Source: Bordetella genomosp. 9
Lineage (GTDB): Bacteria > Pseudomonadota > Gammaproteobacteria > Burkholderiales > Burkholderiaceae_B
Assembly: GCF_002119725.1 (NCBI RefSeq)
Contig: NZ_CP021109.1
Location: 1,364,001-1,428,000 of the forward strand
DNA: 64,000 nt
Direction: 5' to 3'
Positions 32,697-41,040 of the stretch are shown here, one piece after another. Position numbers and translations under genes: made by a program. The notes under the pieces are model-generated. The model was given only the letters and a program-made list of their open reading frames with translations, had not been told where the DNA came from and did not search any database. Numbering within the stretch: position 1 is the first letter of the stretch; each line of letters starts with the position of its first letter.

Positions 32697-34136
32697 TCAG
32701 CGGCATGGCGCGCTGGCGCGCGCCGCGCCGGAGCCCGTACGGACCCGGCCATCGTCGCCACCCCGCAAGTATCGCCATACCAAGGCCGCCGCCATGAAGT
32801 AAACCGCTGCCATGGTCCCATAGGCGACCGGGAGCGCGCCGCCCCAGTCGGCGAAGAGATGCAGGATGCTGCCCATGACGGCCACGCCGACCAGCACGCC
32901 GATCTGGCGGTTGGCGTTCAGGCAAGCCGCTGCGATGTTCGCGTAGGATTGTCCGGCCACTTGCATGACGACGGCCGTCATGGACGGTACGGACACCCCG
33001 ATGCCCAGGTTCACCACGCAAACCAAACCGATGAACACCCAGTAGTCCGTCTGCGGCGTCAGCACCCCGGCGGTCACCGTTGCCGCGACGCCGGATAGCG
33101 CCATGCTCGTCATCAGTGTCCCGCGCGGCCCAAGGCGGGCCAGCACGGACGAGGCCGCCAGATTTCCAAGCGTGAACATCGCCATGGCAGGAACCAGCTG
33201 CGTGCCGGCCTGCAGCGGTGTAGCGCCACGGGCTTGTTGCAGGTAAAGGCTGAGAAGGAAAAACTGCCCGTATCCGCCGAAATTGGTCAGGAAACCCAGC
33301 CCGTTGGCGGCGGGGAACCGGGACGTGGCGAACAGGTCGCGGGGCAGCAGGGGATGCGAGCTGGTGCGCTGACGGAAGACAAAGCCGGCGGCGGAAATCA
33401 GCATAAGGGCCGCCGCCCCCAGGATCGGCAAGGCAGTCCACCCGTGCACCGGTCCCTCGATCAGGACGAAGCTCAAAGCCCCAAGCGCCGTGATGCCCAG
33501 GATGTGGCTGTCCATGTTGAGGGCACGAGATCGACGCGACGACCGGGGTATGGCGCGCTGCGCCATCGCCAGCCCGATCAGACCGATGGGCAAGTTGATC
33601 AGGAATATGCTGCGCCAGCCGAAGAGCTCGATGAGTACGCCGCCGACGAATGGCCCCGATGCGCCTGCTACCGAAACGATTGCCGACCACAGCGCCAGCA
33701 TTCGCGCGCGCACATGGTCGTCTGGATAGGCTCGCGTCAGCAGGCTGAGCGAGCTAGGCATGAAAAGGGCCGCGCCCACGCCCTGCAGGAACCGGGCGAC
33801 GACGAGCACCGTACCGCTGGGCGCCACGCCACACAGCACCGACGCCAGCACGAACACCGCGAGTCCGGCCTGATAGACCGCTCTCGCGCCGAAGCGGTCG
33901 GCCAGGCCGCCGCCCACGAGCAGCATCGCAGCGAAGGTCAGGGTGTAGCCGTCCACCACCCAGACCAGGCCGGACAGCGGCACCTGTAGTTGCACGGAGA
34001 TATTCGACAGCGCCACGTTGACGACCGTGACGTCCAGCATAGCCATGATGAAACCCATGGCGAGCGTGAAAAGGGGAAGGTACTGGGCGCGAGCCTCGCC
34101 GGCGATGGGCGGCGTTCGGGAAGAGCGGTCGGGCAT
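32697..34136 (-). CDS. MFS multidrug efflux transporter, DHA2 (EmrB/QacA) family
   Basis: Inner-membrane drug:proton antiporter of 479 residues. The DHA2 signature is clear at the N terminus: LDVTVVNVALSNIS, then WVVDGYTLTFAAMLLVGGGLADRFGAR (motif A) and FLQGVGAALFMPSSLSLL (motif C area). About fourteen hydrophobic segments are seen. The start at 34136 (MPDRSSRTPP) is chosen over a frame to 34262 that would overlap the divergent regulator. Divergence from a LysR gene suggests that this regulator controls it. The substrate is unknown. Confidence 0.9.
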   Translation of the reverse strand: MPDRSSRTPPIAGEARAQYLPLFTLAMGFIMAMLDVTVVNVALSNISVQLQVPLSGLVWVVDGYTLTFAAMLLVGGGLADRFGARAVYQAGLAVFVLASVLCGVAPSGTVLVVARFLQGVGAALFMPSSLSLLTRAYPDDHVRARMLALWSAIVSVAGASGPFVGGVLIELFGWRSIFLINLPIGLIGLAMAQRAIPRSSRRSRALNMDSHILGITALGALSFVLIEGPVHGWTALPILGAAALMLISAAGFVFRQRTSSHPLLPRDLFATSRFPAANGLGFLTNFGGYGQFFLLSLYLQQARGATPLQAGTQLVPAMAMFTLGNLAASSVLARLGPRGTLMTSMALSGVAATVTAGVLTPQTDYWVFIGLVCVVNLGIGVSVPSMTAVVMQVAGQSYANIAAACLNANRQIGVLVGVAVMGSILHLFADWGGALPVAYGTMAAVYFMAAALVWRYLRGGDDGRVRTGSGAARASAPCR

Positions 34137-34224
34137 GGCGTTGATCTGTTGGCGGCAATCGTGGCTGCGCGGCGGAACCGCAGCATGTCTGTCCTTCGCG
34201 CCGCATGATAGCCCCCGGGCTTGG

Positions 34225-34266
34225 CATGCAAAAATACGTACAATTGCCGCATAGTCATGCAAAAAT
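34225..34266. promoter_or_regulatory. Direct repeats in the MFS-LysR intergenic region
   Basis: The 11-mer CATGCAAAAAT occurs at 34225-34235 and 34256-34266, starts 31 bases apart (about three helical turns). The second copy is part of ATGCA-AAAA-TGCAT, an inverted repeat. The position between a divergent LysR gene and its presumed target suggests a regulator binding region. Confidence 0.45.
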
Positions 34267-34274
34267 GCATCGCC

Positions 34275-35177
34275 ATGGATTGGGACGACGCACGTGTCTT
34301 TCTTGCCGTTTATCGCGGTGGCACGCTAAGGGCTGCGGCCGCTTCGCTGCAGGTCGACCAGGCCACCGTGGGGCGCCGCCTGCGCGCGTTGGAAGAGGTT
34401 TTGGACGCCCGGCTGTTCTTGCGCACGCCTCGCGGCTATGTCCCCACGCGGGCTGGCGAGGTGGCGTTGTCCGCGGCCGAAGCCATGGAACGCGCCGCAG
34501 ACCAGATGCTGCGCCTGACGCAGGGAACTGACGAGCGGGTATCCGGGACGGTGCGGGTGGCGACTTCGGACACCATGGCGCGTTTCTTCATGATGTCGGC
34601 GATCCAGCGCGTGCACGAGGCTCATCCGGACCTGCGCGTCGTCCTGACGACATCGACGCACCTGAGCAACCTGACCCGGCGCGAAGCCGATATCGCCGTG
34701 CGCAACGTCCGCCCCGACAATCCGGATCTGATCTCGCGCCGGCTTGCGCGCCGCGAACTGGGCGTCTATGCCAGCAAGCGCTATTTGAAACAGCACGGCG
34801 AACCCCGCCGGGGCACCGCCTTCGAAGGCCATTCGGTCATCGTCTATCAGCGGGCATATTTCGGCGCGCGCGCCGAAACCCTGTGCGGCGAGCCGTACGG
34901 CAACGCGCGTGTGGCGCTGGAAGTCAATTCGGGCTTGATGATGATGGAGGCCGTCACGCGCGGCATGGGCGTCGGCGAGCTCGCCAACTACATGGCCGAC
35001 ACCACGCCGAACCTGGTGCGGATCTGGCCCGACTGCCGGGAATTCTATGACCTGTGGCTGGTGATGCACGGCGACCTGCATCGCACCGCGCGCGTGCGTG
35101 CGGTGGCGGACGCGATCATCGCCGTGTTCGAGCAGGCCGATACGGAGCAGGCGGCGGCTTCGAAGGGTCGGACCTGA
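34275..35177 (+). CDS. LysR-family transcriptional regulator, divergent from MFS pump
   Basis: Regulator of 300 residues. The start MDWDDARVFLAVYRGGTLRAAAASL is the typical opening for this LysR subgroup; an ATG at 34257 would add six residues inside the repeat region. HTH: ASLQVDQATVGRRLRALEEVLDARLFLRTPRGYVPT. The effector domain starts near VSGTVRVATSDTMARFF. It probably controls the divergent DHA2 pump. Confidence 0.88.
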   Translation: MDWDDARVFLAVYRGGTLRAAAASLQVDQATVGRRLRALEEVLDARLFLRTPRGYVPTRAGEVALSAAEAMERAADQMLRLTQGTDERVSGTVRVATSDTMARFFMMSAIQRVHEAHPDLRVVLTTSTHLSNLTRREADIAVRNVRPDNPDLISRRLARRELGVYASKRYLKQHGEPRRGTAFEGHSVIVYQRAYFGARAETLCGEPYGNARVALEVNSGLMMMEAVTRGMGVGELANYMADTTPNLVRIWPDCREFYDLWLVMHGDLHRTARVRAVADAIIAVFEQADTEQAAASKGRT

Positions 35178-35189
35178 TCCGACGCAGGC

Positions 35190-35906
35190 CTATTTGACCG
35201 AGGGCCAGCGTCCGCCGAGCGACTGTGTCGCCGCGCGGGCCGCCTCCTGCACCAGCTTCGACATCTTCTTGACGGCCGCGGGAACGAAGCGCTCTTTCGG
35301 TCCGGATAGCGAAATCGCGCCGCACAACTGTCCATCGGGACCGAAGACCGGGCTGGCCACCGCCGCACAGTTCGGGTCGCGCTCGCCCATGGATATCAGC
35401 AGCAGGCCCACGTCTTCGGGCGTTTTTTCCTGCACCAGATAGGCGGTGATGAGCCGTCCCGCTGCGCCTTTGTCCAGCGGCAGCAGATCGCCGACCCGGA
35501 TGCGGTCGAGCGTCGAGTGATGCGAGTCCACGCGCAGCAGGCACATGCGGAATGCCGGATCGTGGTAGACGTGAAACGATGCGCTTTCCGTGCCTTTCTC
35601 CACCAGGCCCTGCAGGATCGGCAGGATGTGCTCGGTCAGCCCGTAGGTGGCCTCGTAGGCGCGTCCCAGGCTGTGGGCGAAGGGCCCCAGCGCATAGCGG
35701 CCGTCGGCGCGCCGCACCACCAGCGACGCCTTTTCCAGCGAAGCGATCAATCGCAGCAACGTGCTTTTGTAGAACCCCGTGGCGCGTGACAGATCGGCCA
35801 AGGTGATGGGTTCGGTGCGCTGGGAGATGGCGTCGACGATGGCGAGCGCGCGCTCGACGGCGGCGACGCCATCGCTGCTGGTGTCCTGACTGGCGGTACG
35901 GCTCAT
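35190..35906 (-). CDS. IclR-family transcriptional regulator
   Basis: Regulator of 238 residues. The N-terminal winged HTH has GVAAVERALAIVDAI and LADLSRATGFYKSTLLRLIASLE. The C-terminal effector domain has LLPLDKGAAGRLITAYL and CGAISLSGPKERFV, typical of IclR proteins that sense small organic acids. It is the last gene of a leftward unit after an aldehyde dehydrogenase and a hydroxyacid dehydrogenase (29-base gap). Two similar operator-like sites at 38433-38461 and 39582-39610 are good candidates for its targets (inference). Confidence 0.9.
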   Translation of the reverse strand: MSRTASQDTSSDGVAAVERALAIVDAISQRTEPITLADLSRATGFYKSTLLRLIASLEKASLVVRRADGRYALGPFAHSLGRAYEATYGLTEHILPILQGLVEKGTESASFHVYHDPAFRMCLLRVDSHHSTLDRIRVGDLLPLDKGAAGRLITAYLVQEKTPEDVGLLLISMGERDPNCAAVASPVFGPDGQLCGAISLSGPKERFVPAAVKKMSKLVQEAARAATQSLGGRWPSVK

Positions 35907-35935
35907 TCGGGCTGAAACGTGGGTTGGGGCCTATC

Positions 35936-36832
35936 CTAGGCGTTGCTTCCCGGCTCGGCATCGATGACGCGGCTGACGACGGGAAAGTAGCGGTCGCCAT
36001 GGCCCTGCGCCTGCGCCGCCTCGAACCAATGGTCGACGTTGCGGGCATTCAGCGCCTGGACGCCGGTCTGCTGCGCCAGCGCCAGCGCGTAGCGCAAATC
36101 CTTGCGCGCGTACCGCACAGGAAAGGCCTTCTCGGGAAAATCACCCGGCAGAATAGCCTTTAAGCCATGGTTGCGCAACGCGAAGCTATCGGCCGACCCG
36201 CGCGTGAACGTCTCCAGGACGATCTTGGGATCCACGCCGGCACGGCGCGCGATCGCCCGCGCTTCCGACAGCGCAACGACGGTTTCGAAGAGCACCATGT
36301 TGTTCAGGATCTTGACGACCTGGCCGCTGCCGACCGGTCCGCACAAGGTGATTTCCTCGGCGAAAGTGGCAATCAAGGGCTTGACGCGTTCGAACACGGC
36401 CGCGTCGCCGCCCACCATCACCGAAAGCGTGCCGGCTTCGGCGGCCGCGCGGGTGCGGGCGATGGGCGCGTCGATGAAGATCATGCCGCGCTGGGCGAAG
36501 TCGGCGGCCAGTGCACGAGTCGTATCGACGGGGGAAGTGCTGGTGTCCACGACGATCTGCCCGGCGCGTCCGAGCGCAAGCAGACCCTGTGCGTCGCGCG
36601 CCAGCTGGTCGACGATTTCGCCGGAGGGCAGGGACAGGAACACCACGTCGCACTCGCGCATGATGCCGGCCACCGTCGCACGCTGTACGCCATGCGCAGC
36701 GCTGCGTTCCAGCGGTTCGGGATTCGTATCGAAAGCCAGCACGGGCAGGCCGCACTTTTGCGCCAGATTGCGGCACATGGGTTCTCCCATCACGCCCAGA
36801 CCGATAAAGCCGATACGCTTGAATTCACTCAT
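35936..36832 (-). CDS. NAD(P)-dependent beta-hydroxyacid dehydrogenase (3-hydroxyisobutyrate dehydrogenase family)
   Basis: A 298-residue oxidoreductase. The Rossmann motif is IGFIGLGVMGEPMCRNL at residues 7-23, the catalytic lysine is in GQVVKILNNMV (K174), and the C-terminal domain is all-helical. At the substrate loop (121-127) it reads DAPIART where the common form is DAPVSGG; a loop with arginine there is also found in the sulfolactaldehyde reductase branch, so the substrate may carry an extra anionic group. It is placed between an aldehyde dehydrogenase and an IclR regulator, so it may oxidise a beta-hydroxyacid to a semialdehyde for that enzyme. Confidence 0.88.
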   Translation of the reverse strand: MSEFKRIGFIGLGVMGEPMCRNLAQKCGLPVLAFDTNPEPLERSAAHGVQRATVAGIMRECDVVFLSLPSGEIVDQLARDAQGLLALGRAGQIVVDTSTSPVDTTRALAADFAQRGMIFIDAPIARTRAAAEAGTLSVMVGGDAAVFERVKPLIATFAEEITLCGPVGSGQVVKILNNMVLFETVVALSEARAIARRAGVDPKIVLETFTRGSADSFALRNHGLKAILPGDFPEKAFPVRYARKDLRYALALAQQTGVQALNARNVDHWFEAAQAQGHGDRYFPVVSRVIDAEPGSNA

Positions 36833-36878
36833 GAATCATTCTCCGTGGGTAGTTTGCGCGGCCGCGGTGCCGCGGCGT

Positions 36879-38342
36879 TCAAAGTCCGAAGTAAATGCCC
36901 TTGGCCTGCTGGTACAGGCGGACGCCGTTGATGCCTTTCTCACGCCCGATACCGCTTTGCTTGAAGCCGCCGAACGGCGTACTGATCGAAAGCTGCTTAT
37001 AGGTGTTGATCCATACCGTTCCGGCTTCCAGGGCGGTGGCGACGCGCCATGCGCGGCGATAGTCCCCGGTCCAGACGCCTGACGCCAGTCCGTATACGCT
37101 GTCGTTGGCCTGCGCGATCAGATCGTCTTCATCGTCGAACGGCAGCGCGCAGAGCACCGGTCCGAAGATCTCCTCGCGCACCACCAGGGCGTCGCGCGAC
37201 AGTCCCGCCAGAATCGTGGGCCGGTAGTAGGCGCCGGGCTGCAGCGCCGCGTCGCCCGGACGCTCGGCGCCGGTCAGCACCTGCGCGCCGTCGCGGCGCG
37301 CGGACTCCACCATCGACTCGATTTTTTCCCGGTGCGTGAACGAGGCGATGGGCCCCATCTGGGCTCCCGCGGCCTGCGGCAGGTCCAGCTTGATCGCATT
37401 GGCGCGGGCGACGAGTTTTTCCAGGAACCGGTCGGCGACGGCGCGCTGGACGTAAAGCCGTGAGCCGGCCACGCAGGATTGCCCGCTGCCTTCGAAGATG
37501 CCGCCGGCCACGCCTTCCACCGCGGCATCCAGGTCCGCATCGGCGAACACGATGTGCGGGGACTTGCCGCCCAGCTCCAATGCGACCGGCATGAGCTTGT
37601 CGGCCGCTACGCGCGCGATGGCGCGGCCGCTCGCGGTGCCGCCGGTGAACGACACCATGCGGACGCCGGGATGTTCGACCAGACGTTTTCCAGCGACGGC
37701 GCCGGTGCCGGTGATGACGTTCAGTATGCCCGCGGGCACTCCGGCTTCGAGCGCCAGGCGGCCCAGCTCCAGCGCCGGCGACGATGTGACTTCCGATGGC
37801 TTGAGGATGACGGCATTGCCCGCGGCAAGCGCCGGCGCCACCTTCTGCGCTTCCATGGTCAGCGGCGAATTCCATGGCGTGATCGCCGCCACCACGCCAT
37901 AGGGTTCATAACGCGTCATCGAAAGATAGTTGCCGCGCGGCGGCGTGACTTCCCCGCATACGGTCTCGCACACGCCGGCGTAGTAGCGGAAGGTGGCGGC
38001 GGCGCTGGCGACCTGCGCCTGGCATTCCTTCCACACTTTGCCGTTCTCGATCATCTGCAAACGCGCGAACAGTTCGGCTTCGCGCTCCATGCCGTCGGCG
38101 ATCCTGCGCAGGATCGCGGCGCGCTGATGCGGCAGCATGTCGCGCCACGCCGGCTGGCGCACCGCACGCCAGGCGGCGTCCACTGCGGCATCGACGTGCT
38201 CGGCGGTTGCGGCGCTGATCAGGTAGTTCTGCGAACCGGTGGCTGGGTCCACCGACGCGAAGGCGTCCGCCTGCGCGGTCACCCACGCGCCGCCGATAAG
38301 CATGGGTTTTACGGAGTCGGGAGAGGTCGGGGAAAGGGACAT
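36879..38342 (-). CDS. Aldehyde dehydrogenase family protein
   Basis: NAD(P)+-dependent aldehyde dehydrogenase of 487 residues. Catalytic residues: N158 in PWNSP, E256 in ELGGKSP and the nucleophile C290 in GQSCVAGSR; the cofactor lysine is in KPSE. It is first in the leftward unit with the hydroxyacid dehydrogenase and IclR regulator. The frame stays open upstream to 39110, but that part overlaps the divergent Bug gene and its promoter; the start at 38342 (MSLSPTSPDSV) gives the family length. The aldehyde is unknown; a semialdehyde fits the context. Confidence 0.92.
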   Translation of the reverse strand: MSLSPTSPDSVKPMLIGGAWVTAQADAFASVDPATGSQNYLISAATAEHVDAAVDAAWRAVRQPAWRDMLPHQRAAILRRIADGMEREAELFARLQMIENGKVWKECQAQVASAAATFRYYAGVCETVCGEVTPPRGNYLSMTRYEPYGVVAAITPWNSPLTMEAQKVAPALAAGNAVILKPSEVTSSPALELGRLALEAGVPAGILNVITGTGAVAGKRLVEHPGVRMVSFTGGTASGRAIARVAADKLMPVALELGGKSPHIVFADADLDAAVEGVAGGIFEGSGQSCVAGSRLYVQRAVADRFLEKLVARANAIKLDLPQAAGAQMGPIASFTHREKIESMVESARRDGAQVLTGAERPGDAALQPGAYYRPTILAGLSRDALVVREEIFGPVLCALPFDDEDDLIAQANDSVYGLASGVWTGDYRRAWRVATALEAGTVWINTYKQLSISTPFGGFKQSGIGREKGINGVRLYQQAKGIYFGL

Positions 38343-38401
38343 GAGGCGATGCTTCCTTTGAGGACTGCGCAGCGCACGGGCGGCGCCTGACGCGATTTGA
38401 A

Positions 38402-38430
38402 TTGACAAGCCGGGTGCCGAAAAATATAAA
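38402..38430 (+). promoter_or_regulatory. Strong sigma-70-type promoter of the second Bug gene
   Basis: TTGACA (38402-38407) and TATAAA (38425-38430) are 17 bases apart, a near-consensus promoter reading right towards the Bug gene at 38523. An operator-like palindrome begins three bases after the -10. Confidence 0.75.
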
Positions 38431-38432
38431 AT

Positions 38433-38462
38433 AGAATACGCGTTCTGTACAGAGGAACGCGT
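38433..38462. promoter_or_regulatory. Operator-like palindrome, copy 1 (candidate IclR site)
   Basis: Starts AGAATACGCGTTCTGTACAG. It contains ACGCGTTC and GAACGCGT as a perfect 8-bp inverted repeat with nine bases between, and a nested palindrome TCTGTACAGA (38444-38453). Twenty of its first 29 bases match the site at 39582-39610 without gaps. Its place directly after a -10 box suggests repression. Confidence 0.6.
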
Positions 38463-38463
38463 C

Positions 38464-38507
38464 GCCATAGCGAAATCGACACGACGCCATAGCGAAATCG
38501 ACACGAC
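38464..38507 (+). repeat. Exact 22-base tandem duplication in the Bug gene leader
   Basis: The unit beginning GCCATAGCGAAATCGACACG occurs twice without change (38464-38485 and 38486-38507), ending 15 bases before the Bug start codon and just before its Shine-Dalgarno. It is either a recent slippage event or a functional double site in the leader. Confidence 0.85.
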
Positions 38508-38522
38508 ACAAGGAGACACCCC

Positions 38523-39491
38523 ATGCGCAGCAAATGGATGCGTGCTTGCCTGCTGGCCGCCGGTCTGCTGGCCGCGAATGCACACGCCGATTCCTACCCC
38601 GACAAACCCGTGACGATGGTCGTCCCCTATCCGGCAGGCGGGGCCACCGACGTGGTGGCGCGCGCGGTGGCCGAAAAACTGACGGGGGTCTGGAAGCAAT
38701 CGGTGATCGTGGAGAATCGCGCCGGTGCGGGCACGACCATTGGCGCCAGCTATGTCGCACGGGCCGCTGGCGACGGCTATACCCTGTTCATGACGACCTC
38801 CGCGCACACGATCAGCGGGCACCTCTATCCCAAGCTGCCGTACGATCCGGTGAAGGACTTCGCGCCGATCACGCTGGTGACCAAGGTGCCGCTGGTGCTG
38901 GTCGTCAATCCGGCCGTTCCGGCGAAGAGCCTGCAGGACTTCCTGGCGTATCTGAAGCAGGATGGCAGCAACGTGAACTTCGCCTCGCCCGGAACCGGCA
39001 CGGCGCAGCATCTCAGCGGCGAGCTGTTCAAGATCGCCACGCACGCCAACCTGACCCACGTGCCGTACCGCGGCGATGCGCCCGCGTTTACCGACCTGGT
39101 GGGCGGACAAGTGCAGATGATGCTCGCCACCATCACCTCCGCGTTGCCGTTGATCGAATCAGGCAAGCTGCGCGCGCTGGCCGTCGCCAACGACAAGCGT
39201 GTGCCGGCACTGGCGTCGGTCCCGACGTTCGGCGAAGCCGGCATGCCGGGATTCGAGGCGGCCACCTGGTTCGGCCTGCTCGCGCCGGCTTCCATCCCGC
39301 CCGAGCGGGTCGCGCGCATTCACGATGACGTGGCGCGTATCGTCGATACGCCCGACATGCGCAAGCGCATCCAGGATCTGGGCGGGGAGGTCGTCAACAG
39401 TACGCCGCAAGCCTTCGCCGAGTTCATGCGTGCCGAGCAGGACAAATGGGGGCGGGCCGTAAAGGCTTCCGGTGCGACGGCTTCGAATTGA
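38523..39491 (+). CDS. Bug-family tripartite tricarboxylate transporter binding protein
   Basis: Periplasmic binding protein of 322 residues. The signal peptide ends at NAHA and the mature part starts DSYPDKPVTMVVPYPAGGATD. THVPYRGDAPAFTDLVGGQVQMM is the second family block. Shine-Dalgarno AAGGAG. Divergent from the aldehyde dehydrogenase; no TctA/TctB genes nearby. A strong promoter with an operator-like site precedes it. It may bind or sense the compound handled by the neighbouring dehydrogenases. Confidence 0.93.
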   Translation: MRSKWMRACLLAAGLLAANAHADSYPDKPVTMVVPYPAGGATDVVARAVAEKLTGVWKQSVIVENRAGAGTTIGASYVARAAGDGYTLFMTTSAHTISGHLYPKLPYDPVKDFAPITLVTKVPLVLVVNPAVPAKSLQDFLAYLKQDGSNVNFASPGTGTAQHLSGELFKIATHANLTHVPYRGDAPAFTDLVGGQVQMMLATITSALPLIESGKLRALAVANDKRVPALASVPTFGEAGMPGFEAATWFGLLAPASIPPERVARIHDDVARIVDTPDMRKRIQDLGGEVVNSTPQAFAEFMRAEQDKWGRAVKASGATASN

Positions 39492-39541
39492 GGGCCGTCT
39501 CCTGGGTCGCCGTCGCGGTTTGCATACCGGGTTTCCGGCTG

Positions 39542-39569
39542 TTGACTTCCCGATGGCACGCCCTAGAAT
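39542..39569 (+). promoter_or_regulatory. Candidate promoter of the SCP2-like/hydrolase/ABC unit
   Basis: TTGACT (39542-39547) and TAGAAT (39564-39569) are 16 bases apart, upstream of the gene at 39675. The operator-like site follows at 39582. Confidence 0.55.
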
Positions 39570-39581
39570 GTTCTCCATAAA

Positions 39582-39610
39582 AGAATAGACATTCTGTGCA
39601 ACAGAATACG
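39582..39610. promoter_or_regulatory. Operator-like palindrome, copy 2 (candidate IclR site)
   Basis: AGAATAGAC leads into a perfect inverted repeat ATTCTGT-GCA-ACAGAAT (39591-39607). AGAAT/ATTCT-type half-sites occur further left as well (AGAATGTTCT at 39565-39574). It aligns without gaps to the site at 38433 (20 of 29 bases), sharing AGAATA and TTCTGT at the same spacing. Confidence 0.6.
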
Positions 39611-39674
39611 TGCAACGGCATGACGCCCCCCGCCACGGCGCTGCCGCCGGCAGGTTCCACGAAAGGCTGGAGAC

Positions 39675-40058
39675 ATGTACGAACAACCGAATCCGTCTGA
39701 GCAGGACCTCGTCCACCGGTTTTCGGCGGCGGCGCGTCATTACGCGCGGCCGCGCGACCTCGACGCCGACATCCTCGTGCAGTTTGGCGCGGCGCCGGTC
39801 ATCGTGCGGGTCCGGAGCGGCGCGGTGGCGGATGTGGCCGCGCCACACGCGCCATTGGCATCCTGGGATTTCGCCATCCGCGGCAGCGTCCGCGGTTGGC
39901 AAGCGCTCTGGCAGGCCATGCCGGCGCCCGGCTGGCACGACATCTTCGCGCTGACCAAGCGTGGCGAATTCGCCATCGAGGGGCGGCTGCAGCCGCTCAT
40001 GGCGCATCTGCAGTTCGTCAAGGACCTGCTTGCCGCACCCAGGGAGGGACGCGCATGA
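39675..40058 (+). CDS. Small SCP2-like protein (unknown function)
   Basis: A 127-residue soluble protein whose C-terminal half (ASWDFAIRGSVRGWQALWQA, then GWHDIFALTKRGEFAIEGRL and MAHLQFVKDLL) resembles the SCP2 sterol-carrier fold, which binds hydrophobic ligands. That assignment is by pattern only and is uncertain. It is the first gene of a unit with a hydrolase, an ABC importer and a metallo-hydrolase, and its stop overlaps the hydrolase start (ATGA). No signal peptide, so cytoplasmic. Confidence 0.75.
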   Translation: MYEQPNPSEQDLVHRFSAAARHYARPRDLDADILVQFGAAPVIVRVRSGAVADVAAPHAPLASWDFAIRGSVRGWQALWQAMPAPGWHDIFALTKRGEFAIEGRLQPLMAHLQFVKDLLAAPREGRA

Positions 40059-40914
40059 ACGCCATGGAACCCATGGTCGGCCGCTACGTGCATATGCCGG
40101 TGCAGGGCCGATCCTGCCGCGTGTATTTCGAAGAGGCGGGACAAGGCGTGCCCCTGGTATGCCTGCATACGGCGGGTGCCGACAACCGGCAATACCGTCA
40201 CTTGATGTGCGACCAGGCCATCACATCGCGCTTTCGCGTGCTGGCCTTCGATATGCCGTGGCACGGCAAATCGTACCCGCCGCAAGGCGCCATGCGCGAT
40301 GAATACCGGCTCTCGACGGCGCTTTATGTCGATACCATCCTGGCGTTTTGCGATGCACTGGATCTCTCGCGCCCCGCCGTGCTGGGGTGCTCCATCGGCG
40401 GACGCATCGTGCTCGAGCTGGCGCGCGCCCACGCGCACCGTTTCCGCGCGCTGATCGGCGTGGAAGCGGCGGACTTCCAGTCGCCGTGGTACGACACCCA
40501 GTGGCTGCACCGCGGCGACGTCCACGGCGGCGAAGTCTGCGCCGCGCTGGTTTCCGGTCTGGTCGCGCCCCAGGCGCGGCGCAGTATCGCGACGAGACCT
40601 TGTGGCAGTACATGCAGGGCGGGCCCGGCGTCTTTCGCGGCGATCTGCACTTCTATCGCGTCGATGGCGACCTGCGCGGCCGGCTGGGCGGCATCGACAC
40701 CGCAGTCTGCCCGCTTTATCTGTTGACCGGGGAGTACGACTTTTCCTGCACGCCGGAAGACACCTTGCGCACCTCTGCCGCGATCCCGGGCGCGGAGGCG
40801 ACCATCATGCGCGAACTCGGTCACTTCCCGATGAGCGAACATCCCGAGCGCTTCCGAGAGTACCTGCTGCCTGTCCTGGAGAAGATCGCGCTGCAGGATC
40901 GCGGCGACGCCTGA
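40055..40914 (+). pseudogene. Alpha/beta hydrolase broken by a one-base frameshift
   Basis: The first part (from MNAMEPMVGRYVHMPVQG) is a normal alpha/beta hydrolase with VPLVCLHTAGADNRQYRHL and the nucleophile elbow LGCSIGGR (Ser113). Near 40571-40581 the homologous sequence moves to another frame and continues as QYRDETLWQYMQGGPGVF, with the acid residue in GEYDFSC and the catalytic histidine in ELGHFPMSEHP, to a stop at 40914. One base is missing between VAPQA and AQYRD. As read, the protein stops at 40726 after unrelated residues and lacks the acid and the histidine. It could be a true mutation or a sequencing error in a GC-rich run. Confidence 0.8.
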
Positions 40915-41040
40915 GTCCGCAGAACGGGTCCAGGAGGCGGACCGTCGGCGTTCGCGCCCGCTGCCCGATCCAGGCCAAGCAAATTCCAAACTTCAAGGCC
41001 CTGGCGGTCCGCCGCCAGCCATCCATAACAAGGAGACGAT

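Noticed and set aside
38343..39110. Extended N terminus of the aldehyde dehydrogenase frame
   Set aside because: The extension covers the promoter, operator and coding region of the divergent Bug gene; the family-length protein starts at 38342.
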